In this document: in pieces, positions 11,554-21,984 of the stretch
Layout: each line of letters opens with the position of its first letter
How positions within the stretch are numbered: position 1 is the stretch's first letter
Source: Cinnamomum chago
Taxonomy: Eukaryota > Streptophyta > Magnoliopsida > Laurales > Lauraceae
Direction of reading: 5' to 3'
NCBI GenBank assembly: GCA_038049695.1
Contig: CP142461.1
Coordinates: 22,699,001-22,763,000 of the forward strand
DNA length: 64,000 bases
Notes under the pieces: generated by a model
Seen by the model: the letters and a program-made list of their open reading frames with translations, nothing else
Told to the model about the DNA's origin: nothing
Databases searched by the model: none
Program-made: the position numbers and the translations under genes

Positions 11554-14200
11554 GTTACTCCATTTTAGGGCTTAACAACCCGGAGTTGATCCTTGCTAGA
11601 TTTGGACCCTAGTGTTGTGATTTATTGCATATCTTTTTAAAGATTTCCACTATGATTGAAAATGATATTTTCCCTAGCCTCTTTGCACCACTCTAAGACT
11701 TTTACAAGTTATATCTTCTAGAGTTGGTGAGTCCTAAAAGTGATCTCTCAAGGACACCTTTTCAAGACCTTAGGTGTATTTTCAAAGGTAGTCTATTTGA
11801 GTAACCTTAGGCCTTGATACCCCTAGACCAACCTATGCTTTTTAGTTATATCCTTTTGTTGGTCATGTTACATTTGCATTTTGTTTCTTTATAGTCACAT
11901 CTTTTAAAATGCAATGTTTCTTTGTGATCATTTGATTTTGTCTTCATGAACTTTTATAATTATATATCATGGTTTTCAAAATCCTTTGATTGCAACCTTT
12001 TCATGATGGATTTGCATTTTGATCATATAGTTATATTTCTTGTAGTGCATATCTATTCATGATCAATTGATTGTGATTACAAATGCTTTCATAGCTAGTT
12101 TTTCATGATCAATTGATGTTGGAAAATCATTTGATGATTGTCATAGTTATATCCTTTTTGGAAATCAAATGATTTGAAGCAACTTTAGTTTTCCATTGAT
12201 TTACAAGTTATATCTTTTGATATGGAAAATTTGTAAGTGTCTATTGTTTTTACAAATTGAAAACTTTACAATAGTACACTTCTTGTTTTTCAAAATCACT
12301 TGCTCTTAATTCTATAAATGATTATTTGTTGGAATTTCATACATTGAAGTGATTTGAAAAACCTTGGAAAATGTTCTAAGCTTTATTGGTTGCATTTTTA
12401 GAAGCATTTTCCTTGAATTTATTTCCTTGTGCCTAATTATGATTGTATCATTTGAAAGGAAATAATTTTTACAAACAATTTGCATCTTTGCTCATTGAGT
12501 TACATTCTTTATGCAAATTGATTTTGATGTCTTACATTGCATGGTTGGATATAGTTTCATTGATTTGCATGTTTGTGCCTAACTTGGTATATTCTCTTAG
12601 ATGCATTTTGATGATTGTTTATGTGCTTTATAGTAAAATCTTGCATTTGAGCTTTTTATGTACATATGTGATTTTATGTGCTAAGCTCATTTGGTTTAAA
12701 CCACATATCCTTTTCCATTGCATTGTAAGCATAGTACATTTGCTAAGAGTGGAGATGTTACATGATAGCTTAATGGATCATTTTAGATGAATTGGAATTA
12801 AACCATTATTCTTAATAGGTATATCCATTTATGTGGTCCATCTTCATCTTTATGTGATCCATGATGTCTCTCTCACTTCATACCTTCTTGTACTTTCAAA
12901 AGTTATATTCTTTATTGATGATTGGTATGAGTTAGATCTTGAGTGTTGATTAATCCTCTCTATGCAAATGTCAAAGTGTTCTATGTATGGTTGTGATCTT
13001 AGTTCTATTTGTTGAAACCATACTAGAACTCAAATCCATCCTCTATGCTTTATAGTCATTTCTTTTTGGATGGTTATGATGTTGATTCATGTATATGCTA
13101 TAAGTGATATCATCCTAATACATGTTTCAACTTCATAGTAGTGATCTTGATCATATGAAACTCTTTGAAATCCACTCCTCATATTTCTATGTGTTTGATG
13201 GATAACTTAGATGTTGAATTCATATGATTTAGTCACTTTATAAATTGCATGCATTTCAAAGTTATATCCTTGTGCATTGCAATTTATCTTGTTCATCACT
13301 ATACTCAATAGTTATATCTTTATTAGTGATGAATATGCATTTATGATGCTTGATGGATTTTTGTCACATTCTTGCTCTTTATCATGTTATCAAATTCAAT
13401 TAGTTTCAATTGGTATAATGTTTGATTGATTTGATTTCTTGTGAATGTGATAAATCTTGTGTGCATTGGATTGAACTTGATAAGTAATATGGTTGTTCCA
13501 TGTCACACACCATTAGCATCATTATGCTCATGTTGCCACCTCTCTTTGCTCATATAGGTATATCTCATGACCACCATGTTTATGTGTTCATAATATTGGT
13601 TGGTTATTAGTTGAGGTTGGCTTCATGTTTGAATTTCATTTCACTCTTTCATGCACCTTAATAAGTCATATTTATTGATTGAATGAAATGATTTTCAAAA
13701 TCTTACATAGCATATGATTTTCATAAGTAATATTGATTGATGCTATGTTTGAGTAAACCCCATATCATGGATAGCTCTAATTTGGATTTTTCCTAATAGG
13801 TATATTTTTAAATCCATTTTAGAGTGATTGATTTAAATAGTCATATCCTAAATCTCAATTGGTATTCTTTGTCTTTCCAATTGATATCCATGATGGCTTT
13901 TCCCATAGACCTTGCTTTCTTTTGGCAATTTGATCATATGAGCTTGATAGTTAAATGAATCTAATCCTTTCTTTGAAGTTGACCCTCACTTGGTTAAACC
14001 ATCTTCTTCTTGTACCTAATAGTTAAATCTTTGTCAAAAGTTTGACAAAAGAAGAGAATGGATTGAGGGGGAGTGTAAACCTTCATAGGAAGTATTAGTT
14101 GTGATCAAATTGACCCTAGGATTGCCTTTGAACCCTTAGAGACTACTACCTCTCATGATAGCCTGTTATGGATTTCATCTTCGATTTCATTTGTTAACAG
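11554..14200 (+). repeat. Serial hairpin array forming the non-coding interior
   Basis: No domain is readable here. Instead the sequence is a series of short inverted repeats, each about 40-130 bp. Examples of paired arms: 11826-11832/11858-11864 (GACCAAC/GTTGGTC), 12125-12135/12164-12174, 12476-12485/12511-12520, 13081-13094/13118-13131, 13294-13301/13324-13331, 13705-13713/13740-13748 and 13775-13789/13810-13824. The loops often carry AGTTATATC or a close variant (AGTTATATCC, AGTTACATTC, AGGTATATTT). I count about twenty such units by eye. Large-retrotransposon-derivative elements are known to have structured non-coding interiors. This loop-sharing serial form is the unusual part. Confidence 0.8.
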
Positions 14201-14259
14201 GTGCTACTAATGGTATTTTCCTTGTTTCATGTGTGTAGGTACCTTTGCAATTTAATGGC

Positions 14260-14641
14260 AAAGGGGGAGAAATTATGCAAGTTCTCAAAAGGGTGAAGAG
14301 AAAGTCCAAGCTTCCAAAGGGGAGAGTTATGTATGATCTTCTACAAAGGGAGAGAATGCATACCTTGCCAAAGGGAGAAAGAGGCATGGTCAAAGGGGGA
14401 GAGCTAATAGAAGAAAGAAGCTTGGAGCTAAAGAAGATGCTTGGATAAAGAAAGAAAGAAGAAAGAAAGCTTGAAGGTTGATCAAGCTCCAAGCATCATG
14501 AAGATTGAAGTCCAAGAGCCCAAGCTATGAGAAGAAGCATCCAAGAAGATTTCAAGCCTTGTCCAGCTGAGGGGGAGCTGAAGACTAAGTGTGTATTGTC
14601 AGTGGTGAGTGTGTTTGCCATCAAATTGCAAAGGGGGAGAT
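14260..14641 (+). other. Repeated polypurine-tract-like motifs ending in the functional PPT
   Basis: CAAAGGGGGAGA or a close variant recurs near 14263, 14318, 14345, 14369, 14394 and finally 14629-14640, immediately before the 3' LTR. Only the last is in the correct place for plus-strand priming. Multiple purine blocks before the LTR are seen in some SIRE-type elements. The short open frame through 14245-14448 is a by-product of this purine-rich sequence. Confidence 0.7.
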
Positions 14642-14673
14642 TGTTAGGAATTTTCTAGATTGCAATTTGATGG
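14618..14673 (+). repeat. Perfect 14-bp inverted repeat around the PPT/LTR junction
   Basis: CCATCAAATTGCAA at 14618-14631 is the exact complement of TTGCAATTTGATGG at 14660-14673. The 28-base loop holds the purine tract and the first bases of the LTR. The left arm is internal and the right arm lies inside the LTR, so only the 3' junction can form it. Confidence 0.9.
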
Positions 14674-16841
14674 ATGCATATCATTCTAGCATCATTTGAT
14701 TTACACACTTGCATTGGTTTTAAAGTAAACTTGAAATCTTGATTTATTCATGCATTGTTTTTAAGATCTTGTTTTATGCATGATTTGTTTTTAAATCTTG
14801 GATGCATTTGATTTAGAAAAGAGTTTTCAAGAAATCAAGCAAGCCTTTGTTTTAAAAGTTTTGAAACTTTTTAGGCTTTTTATGTCATGTTTTAAAAACC
14901 TTTAAAATCTTTAAAACATGTTTTCCAAGCTTGATTTAGTGGCCAAAAGGTCCCCCAAAGAAATAACTTTGAAAAGTGCAAAAGTTGGAAATTTTGCAAA
15001 AAGGGGGTTGTCCCGGCAGTGTCGTCGGTCGACCGAGAGGCAGGTCTCGGTCGACCGAGACAACTGCAGGCAAAAATTGCCTGGGAGCACCAACGGTCAG
15101 AAATATGACCGTTGTGTGTTCTCGGTCGACCGAGGCCTGTTTCTCGGTCGACCGAGAACTAGCCGTTGGCCACTTTTCCCTATAAATATGAGTTCTTTCC
15201 CTTGCCAAAAGTTGGGAATTTTTAACCCCTCCTTGAGAGGATTTGAGGCATATCAAAAGGGAAGAGAACCAAGGGATGAAGGGGATGATTAGGAAAGCTA
15301 AAGCTTGGATTAATGAAGTTAAACCACCAAGTAGGCTCTTCCTTCCTTAATCATATGTTTGCATGCTTTTGTTTTATTTTTGGTAAATCATTTCTAGCAT
15401 GTTAAACTATGTTTGTGTTGTGTCCTTAACATATTTTATGTTTTGAGTTGATTTATTGTTTTGGATACAACACCATATGATTCAATCCAAGTAGTACTTG
15501 AATTGGTAAATCAAAGTAGATCATGTTAATGAAAGAAACTTGGTAAATCATATGTAACATGATCCATATACTTGGTTGAATCATTGGTTGTTGTTTTCCA
15601 TCATAAGAACATCTCTCTCAAAACTAACTTATGTTTTGGATTCAACTTCTTTACAAATCATATGTTTTCATGTTTTGTTTTATCATTGGTAAATCTTGTA
15701 ACATGTTAACCTATGATGTGTTGTATCCTTAGCATGTGTTATATTTTGAATAGATCTATTGTTTTGGATACATCACCATTGATTCATCAAAGTAGTACTT
15801 TATCTTTGGTAAATCTAAGTAGATCATGTTAATGAAATATGTAACATGATTCATATACTTTGTTGAATCATTGGTTGTTGTTTTTCCATCATAAGAAAAT
15901 CTCTCTCAAATGTATCTTATGTTTTGGATCCAACATCATTACAAATCATATGTGTATTATTGTTTTAATGCTTCACAACTTGCCTTACTTTGATTGGTAA
16001 ATCTTTTTCAAGTTGTCCTTATAATTACATATGATTTGTCCCCTCTTTTCAATCAAATCTATTTTTATGTTTTGAGCTTCATGTTGATTTGATTGACATC
16101 CCTATGCATCACATGTTTAGAGCTAATCCATTTCATACAACTTGTGTAACTTTGATATCATTAACAAGTTGTTACTTTTAACATGTGATTGCATTACATC
16201 CTCAATCATAAATGTTTTATGAGCTAAAACTTTCAAAAGCCTTAGGCATACATTTATGAACTTTCATTTTCAAAATGATTGAGGACCACACACACACACT
16301 TCATATGTTTTCAACTTTGCATTCATAGTGTGAGTGTGTATTTGTATTTCACTTCCATATCCGCCTATTTAAGAGGCAATGTAATGAGCTTAAATGAATC
16401 TCCATCAAGTGTATGAAAGACACTAAATTAGTGAGATAACCAACCTATGGTTGAAGAGGTTATTGCTTAGCCTATAAAAGCATAATGTATAGGTTGATGT
16501 TAAGCCTTGAAAAACATCATTGTAAGGTTATTGCTTAGCCTTGGAAAGCATATTGTAAAGGTTATTGCTTAGCCTATTGAAAAGCATAAATAGTGGAAAT
16601 CCGGTGGGGTGTTGGATCACAAGCCGGTAGTGGATGTAGGCATTGAGGCCGAACCACTATAAATCCTTGTGTAATGGTGCTTGCTTTGTGGTGATTGTTT
16701 ATATTAGCTTCCGCATATTGTATGATAAATCATCACATGTGACTAGTTTGTTTTAAAGAAGTTAAATTTGTTAAAATTGGTCATAAAATGAGCTCACCCT
16801 ATTCACCCCCCCTCTAGGGTTCGGATCCAGGTGGAATTACA
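14642..16841 (+). repeat. 3' LTR of the SIRE-like element
   Basis: Same length and almost the same sequence as the 5' LTR. Begins TGTTAGGAATTTTC after the purine tract and ends GGTGGAATTACA, followed by the duplicated GGAAC. A TATA-like CCCTATAAATATG lies near 15179, shortly after the four TCGACC palindromes. Confidence 0.95.
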
Positions 16842-16935
16842 GGAACATGATTAGGGCAAGTGACAAATGTTGGAAAAAGTTTTAATTGGCCATAATCTCA
16901 CGTATAAACCCGGTTTCACTTTTGGTGGCGTGACA
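16842..16935 (+). repeat. 3' LTR of the Tekay-type element, part after the insertion
   Basis: Begins with GGAAC, the second copy of the 5-bp target duplication of the nested element (first copy 9333-9337). It continues into the same LTR end seen at 1450-1545 and finishes GTGGCGTGACA. Confidence 0.9.
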
Positions 16936-18690
16936 GAAAGAGAGGAAAGAAAACCCTAAAAAGAAAAAGAGATTGACATGTGATAATCTTATGTAAAGGA
17001 AATGAAATTCACTGACTGAGAATTCCTATCTCAACTCCAAGTCTTATGTGGTGTTCTAAAGATAACGGATGGAATTGGATGGACTTGAAAACCAACAATA
17101 CAAGTCATGGTTCCTCTGGGATTATACATATTTCCAACTGATGAATATTGAATGGGTTCAAACCACTTCTAACATTCGCAATCCCTGTATTGGCCCTATC
17201 ATTAGTTGTCTGATGAATATTGAATTGGTCAAAATCAGTTGCAGTATTAGCATTTAGCAACATCAGCCATGGCCCCTTTGGAATTAGAGTAAATCTCACC
17301 TCTCATTAGTGGTGCACCCACATGTATGCAATCCTTCTTTCGTTTTTCCTCTTTCCCGCCACTAGCGATATTCTTGCTATTCATGTCTCACTAAAGAAGA
17401 AAGGAAAATAAGTCTTCTCTTGGGCACCCTTAAATAAGACACTAGCGTTAAGCACGGGCATACTATATCATGATCTTAAATATCTGTTACAAAAAATTAA
17501 TAATAAGAAATAATTAGTAGTATATAATAGACATCAGAAATCCTAATTTTTATAACTGAGCTAGTCAAGCTTCTTTCTTTCTAAATTTCAATGTTAGCTA
17601 GTTACAGTGAAGAAGCAAAATTCAACGTAAAGATTTTAAACTCACAAGAGAAAAAGGGAATTAAATGACCACTAATGAGAGGGAGAGGGAGAGGGTTACA
17701 GTTTAAGTTATAGGTTTTATACTGTAATATATCTTTTTCATCACCTTGAACCCAATAATCTTTAATACAAATCTAAAAAAAAAAAATTAAATAAATTAAA
17801 AGTTAAAAGAAATCCCACCATAAATTATTCCTAGATTACCTTCTTTTAGAGCACATGCACTACTTTCCTCTTAAATGTGCTGCCATTTAAAAGAAAACCT
17901 CAAATATGCAGACAGTAAAACCTCAAATATGCAGACAGTAAAACGTAGTGTCTTGTTGATGTCCATTTCAAATAATATAAGCTGAAGAGGTCTGTAATAC
18001 CGAAAGCGGATGGATGATGTGTTTGGCTGCAATTTAACCTGTAGAAACCAAAAGGAAGAGCAATTAAATGATGAAAAAGTACAATTATACAAAAGAAAAG
18101 GCAAAAGTATTGTTTACTACAAGATGCAAAAGCATACCAAAACTTTTGCACTTTTGAAGTCACAAAATTTTGTCTGATGAGTATGTGGGCTGACGTGGTA
18201 CACAACGATATTGAAATTAAATATCTACTTTGAAAAGGTTGGCAGTCTAGTTTCGAGGGTACACATGACCAGGGATCTCAGATTAAAGTATCAATCATGG
18301 TTAAAAAAAAAAAAGGGATGTCTGATTAAAAATCATATAATATAGAGGCCTTTTGAGGTTTTGTAAAAATATAGGGGTCTTTTGGTAAGAAAAACTCAAA
18401 TATATAAGTGGTAACTTTCAAAATTAGAGCCTCTTCAGTTGATTTGAAAAGGAATGAAAATTATTTAAAATCAATTGTAATTTTTAAAAAATTTAATGTG
18501 AGCCCATCACATTTTCAAATATTTTCGATTGTTTTTTCGTCTATTTGAAGTGGTTCGTAATGTAATGATCCAATGTCAAGCATTATTAAAACCAAAAATA
18601 ATAATTCAAAGAAATACCCAAGTCTTTTTTCAAAATTAATTGTGTGAACCTTATATGTAAATGCAACATAGACATTGATCATATAATTCA
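16936..18690. other. Intergenic stretch, no gene seen
   Basis: AT-rich sequence with short runs of A and no conserved protein or RNA signal. A direct duplication of a 23-bp unit (AAAACCTCAAATATGCAGAC plus AGT) occupies 17894-17939. Short frames here look random. Confidence 0.6.
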
Positions 18691-19695
18691 ACCCGAATTC
18701 TCTTTTAGAAGCTGGCTCCGACCGAGATATTTGGACCCCATATCTCATATGAAATTCGAACCCATATTTAATAGCAAATAACTCCACTATATAAATGCAA
18801 TCGAACTCCAGTCTTAGAATAAATTACAAGAAGACCCTAAACCTCCCAATTACTACAAGTAGACCCCTCTATCAACTATAGCAATTGATCAATTAGATTA
18901 AATCTATCCAACTGAATTAGATCCACATCTTAATATTCTTATGACCCAATTAATCATAGTGATCATCAGTTCCATCCAATTAACTCTTAATTGAGATGGG
19001 TGTGCACTTACCAATGATAAATCCATCAATTGGCACAAGGGGGTATTTTTATTAGATGATAGATTCCATCTTAATAATTATATGTTCCCACAGTCCCACT
19101 ACTATGTACCTAAGACACCGATGTGTTGACCTACAATTGGTCTCACTCATTGGTGACTCAAAGTAAATGTATAACAGAACTTGAGTTCATTAATCTCTCA
19201 AAATCCTATTGCTAGGAAATTATGAGAGCAGTTCTTAAATCAAAGATAGATTTGCATAAGGTACAACTCATGATCCTTCAGTACATCCAATGTACTACCA
19301 CAACGATCCAAAGTTTTTCACTCTAATGATTGAGACAAATCGCACGATCTCATAGTGCTCATAATACTGCAACCTTGTCAACTGAGATGCACAATCTCAT
19401 CACTAGTTGTGAATCAATTCAAGTATAAGATTTGTAATCTATATCTTCTATATGTGGATCTCATCCACGCATATAGATCATATCTAATATACTTGTGGGC
19501 TCCGATTCATCTTATGAACAATCACATCATTTTGTATTGGTCATGTGCAAACAGGGACTAAAATAAAATGTCATTCATCTCATGAAATAAATATTATCCA
19601 TCACATGAATAAAAAGTATGATTATATAAATTATTTAAGGAATAAAACAATTTACTTACATCATCCACTGGATTGAGACCATACAATCTAACAAC
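18690..19695 (-). repeat. LTR-like repeat, inverted copy A
   Basis: Read on the minus strand from about 19695 it starts TGTTAGATTGTATGGTCTCA. It then follows, with many differences, the sequence of 21985-22960 on the plus strand. Shared blocks include GACAAGGTTGCAG, TACATTGGATGTA, CAATGAGTGAG, TAGGTCAACAC and AATTAAGAGTTAATTGGA. The shared part is about 1 kb. The TG start and the promoter-like tail of copy B suggest an LTR. No internal coding region is attached, so the family is unresolved. Confidence 0.7.
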
Positions 19696-20012
19696 TACTT
19701 CACCACAATTTCTTCTTCATTGCTTGTGCTCCATACTCTCATTGCAAGTAAAAAAGCACTACTATGATGTGAGTTTTCTCACTCATTGAACCTTCTTTCT
19801 GTGCAAGGTGGTTGTCTATGGCTCATGGTTTTGTGGGCATTTATTTATTTATTTTGCTCTTTGCCAAATACGTTCTCTTCCCCTCCATTTTTCTTTCTTC
19901 TTCCTTTTTTTTATTCAACCTGAAATTGAACCCAACCAAGGAAAAATGGTTTTAAAATTCAACCAAAACCAAATTGTATGACAAGATACATAAAGGCTTG
20001 TGTCATGGTTGA

Positions 20013-20042
20013 GGTACTTTTTTTTTTTTTTTTTTTTTTTTT
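20013..20042. repeat. Poly-T tract of about 25-30 bp
   Basis: A nearly pure run of T just left of the SINE-like unit. It could be an old poly-A tail of a minus-strand retroposon, but the link to the SINE at 20180-20450 is not proven. Confidence 0.6.
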
Positions 20043-20179
20043 GTAAAATAAGTGCTACATGAGTCAAATTATTAGAAAATTACTTGAAACGCTATTGAAT
20101 TCAAGTGTGATGAGTCAGTGATAGTGCAGAGTTGTGTTTGATTTGGTGGAGTGCAAGTTGGATTATATGAGTTTTTTCT

Positions 20180-20450
20180 GTAGGACCTCATGCATCCACT
20201 GAGCTACAATTCCTTCCAAAATCAATTGGTGATGGAAGAGGCACAACTCAATGTTTTAGATGGCATTCGACATCGTGCCCGTGGGCCTATTTTTAGAGCG
20301 GTAGCATGAAGTGGCATTGTGGCACACCTTTGCCTAACAATCCCCTCCTTCACAATGGCACTCCTGCAACTCGAACCCGTGACCTGGAGCTCCGATACCA
20401 CTTGTATGATCTCATGCACCCGCTGAGCTACCATTCTTTCCAAAACCAAA
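20180..20450 (-). mobile_element. tRNA-derived SINE-like unit with a repeated head
   Basis: On the minus strand it has a box-A-like TGGTAGCTCAGCGGG (about 20425-20440) and, some 55-60 bases later, a box-B-like GGGTTCGAGT (about 20370). This is the internal RNA polymerase III promoter of tRNA-derived SINEs. The head sequence (GGAA-GAAT-GTAGCTCAG-GG-TGCATGAG) recurs at 20180-20224, so the unit looks like one full copy followed by a partial second head. A further stretch toward 20013 ends in poly-A on this strand. It is not a functional tRNA because no acceptor stem is evident. Confidence 0.6.
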
Positions 20451-20499
20451 GGCTTCTTAGATTCATATTTTTTTCAAATTAAAAGCCCTTTTATTTGGT

Positions 20500-21340
20500 T
20501 TCCTATTACCACAATCACTAGCAATGCATCCATATCCTTGACTCTCATAGTACTAAATCCATTTAAAAGATTTCTTCTTCACAACAGATTTAGGGTTTTT
20601 GATCGAAGTGTCTTCGCGGTAGATATCCATTCTAGCAATATTTGGACCAACACAATAAAATAGTGCAACCCGCTCTGATAACAATTAAAAGTTACTAGAA
20701 TGAGATGAGTAAGCTAGTCTAATAACCAATGCACAGCAAATGTAAACAACCAAATAAGATAGGCCTAGCAAATATATCTACCAATCAATCACCACAAGAA
20801 GGCAAACACAAATTTAATATGGACACCCTTTCTGGGAGAAAAATCACGATCAGAAAAACCAATCACTATTGAATGGTTATAAGATATACTCACAACTCTT
20901 TTATCTCAGTAAGTACGTCTACCTAAGGACTGTAGTTATTCTCACACAACTTCTGTTGTCGCCACGACTACCCGCCGTGCACCACTCCCTGTGCTAGATC
21001 CTCTTTCAATCACCTTGAGAACCAAGATGAACAAACCTACTACAAGGAGGTAGAAGCTTTAAACATTCTAGAGCAATCTTTCAAAACAATCTCTCAATGG
21101 CTTTAGAGAATAATTCTTTCTCTAAAATATCTCTTACTCAGAATAATGAAAGAGGTGGTAAGTTCTTTGGCTTATTGAAACACCCAATATATAGCCCAAA
21201 ATCCATGCATAAGACTCCTAGTGATAATACACTATCAGGCATACTCAAACTCTTAATAAGAGTCTAGATCCAACCAGGCTATTTCCTCCTTGCTTGCTAT
21301 AGCGAGCTGAATTCTCGTTCTAGCGAGAGTCCTCTTGGGA
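20500..21340 (-). mobile_element. Copia remnant: 5' LTR, PBS and start of gag (fossil)
   Basis: On the minus strand an LTR-like block (about 21340 to 20690) with a TATA-like TATATATTGG near 21190 is followed by TTATCAGAGCGGGT (about 20665-20685), a decayed initiator-Met PBS. A gag-like start, MDIYREDTSIKNPK, and a zinc-knuckle-like segment near 20500 come next. Nothing recognisable continues left of 20500, so the element is a truncated, broken fragment. U3 carries near-palindromes related to CTCGCTATAGCGAG (21296-21309, 21316-21329). Borders are approximate. Confidence 0.6.
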
Positions 21341-21629
21341 TTTTGGCTTAACATGTTCTCTGTAATGATTGGTATTGCTATTGGTTTCTTTAGCTTTTGA
21401 ACCTTTTATATATCTATTGATATTTTTATATGGGTACTTCTCATGGTTGGTTGATGTGGGTATTGATGCGGGGAAAATATATAGAGAACTTTCAAACTAA
21501 TAAAAGAATTAAAATAAAGAGAATTTTACCTAAAAAAGGCCCCTACATGGCTACTAACCAGAAGGGGTACCAATAGTATATATGGCACGGAAGTGGTCCC
21601 TTCCATTTCTTTTTATTAATGATTGAAAC

Positions 21630-21649
21630 GTGCGACGACGTCGTCGCAC
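21630..21649. repeat. Perfect 20-bp palindrome
   Basis: GTGCGACGACGTCGTCGCAC is a perfect self-complement at the inner edge of the left inverted repeat. Related but imperfect copies (CGACGACGTCG, CGACAACGTCGTC) occur at 24757-24810 and in the array at 24190-24425. Confidence 0.95.
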
Positions 21650-21681
21650 ATTCAACCTATAAAACTTCCCTGAAACCCCAC

Positions 21682-21978
21682 TTCCCCATTTCTCCCATTT
21701 GCCGCAGTCACTTTCTCCTTTTCCTTGGTTGTTTCGTCTCCTCTTTCCTCAAAAGACAGTTAAGGTGGTCCCAAAGGTCTTTTTCCAACCTATTGGATTG
21801 CAGCATCAAGCTTTCCAACGGTTTAAACTTCACTTCCCCATAACCACCTTCTTCCTCCGTCGCTTTCTTCTTTTCCCCTGGCAGAATCGTATCCATTTTC
21901 CTCAAAAGGTAGTCAAGGTGGTCCCAAAGGTCATTTTTCAACCTTTTGGATTGTAGCTTCAAGCTTTCTAGCGGTTTA
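21682..21978 (+). repeat. Direct duplication of a ~148-bp unit
   Basis: Two adjacent copies share CTTTCTTC/CTCC, CCTCAAAAG, AAGGTGGTCCCAAAGGTC, CAACCT.TTGGATTG and CAAGCTTTC..CGGTTTA. The first follows a TATA-like CCTATAAAAC at about 21656. Open frames through it on both strands are artefacts of the duplication. No known protein is recognised. Confidence 0.75.
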
Positions 21979-21984
21979 TTAGGC

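Larger units (their letters stand above)
9338..16841 (+). mobile_element. Young non-coding SIRE-like LTR element (LARD type)
   Basis: Two LTRs of exactly 2,200 bp (9338-11537 and 14642-16841) begin TGTTAGG and end ATTACA. They flank 3,104 bp with a PBS and purine tract but no protein domain on either strand. The 5-bp duplication GGAAC is perfect (9333-9337 and 16842-16846). I saw only about two differences between the LTRs. That puts insertion well under 0.1 million years at 1.3e-8 per site per year. SIRE/Maximus kinship is inferred from the PBS context, the AAAGGGGGAGATTGTTAGG junction and the CTATTCACCCCCC..CTCTAGGG end. Such an element would depend on enzymes from a related autonomous element. 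It looks structurally whole. Confidence 0.92.
955..16935 (+). mobile_element. Ty3/Gypsy element, Tekay (Del) chromovirus type, broken and nested
   Basis: The order is 5' LTR remnant (955-1545), initiator-Met PBS, gag, protease, RT, RNase H, integrase, C-terminal chromodomain-like segment, purine tract, then a 3' LTR starting TGTAACATCCCG at 6459 and ending TGACA at 16935. A 7.5-kb element interrupts the 3' LTR (9338-16841); without it the LTR is about 2.97 kb. Lineage is assigned from the chromodomain-like tail and domain order. The coding part is broken at about ten places. By eye the shared LTR stretch differs at roughly 5 percent of sites. At a commonly used grass rate of 1.3e-8 that gives very roughly two million years. 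Confidence 0.9.

Noticed and set aside
12443-12790. 115-residue plus-strand frame rich in hydrophobic residues in the SIRE-like interior
   Set aside because: T-rich hairpin DNA gives hydrophobic codons by composition. It crosses several stem-loops and matches no membrane protein family.
20222-20449. Possible functional tRNA gene on the minus strand
   Set aside because: Box A and box B are present, but no matching acceptor stem or anticodon arm could be laid out. A SINE head explains the signal better.
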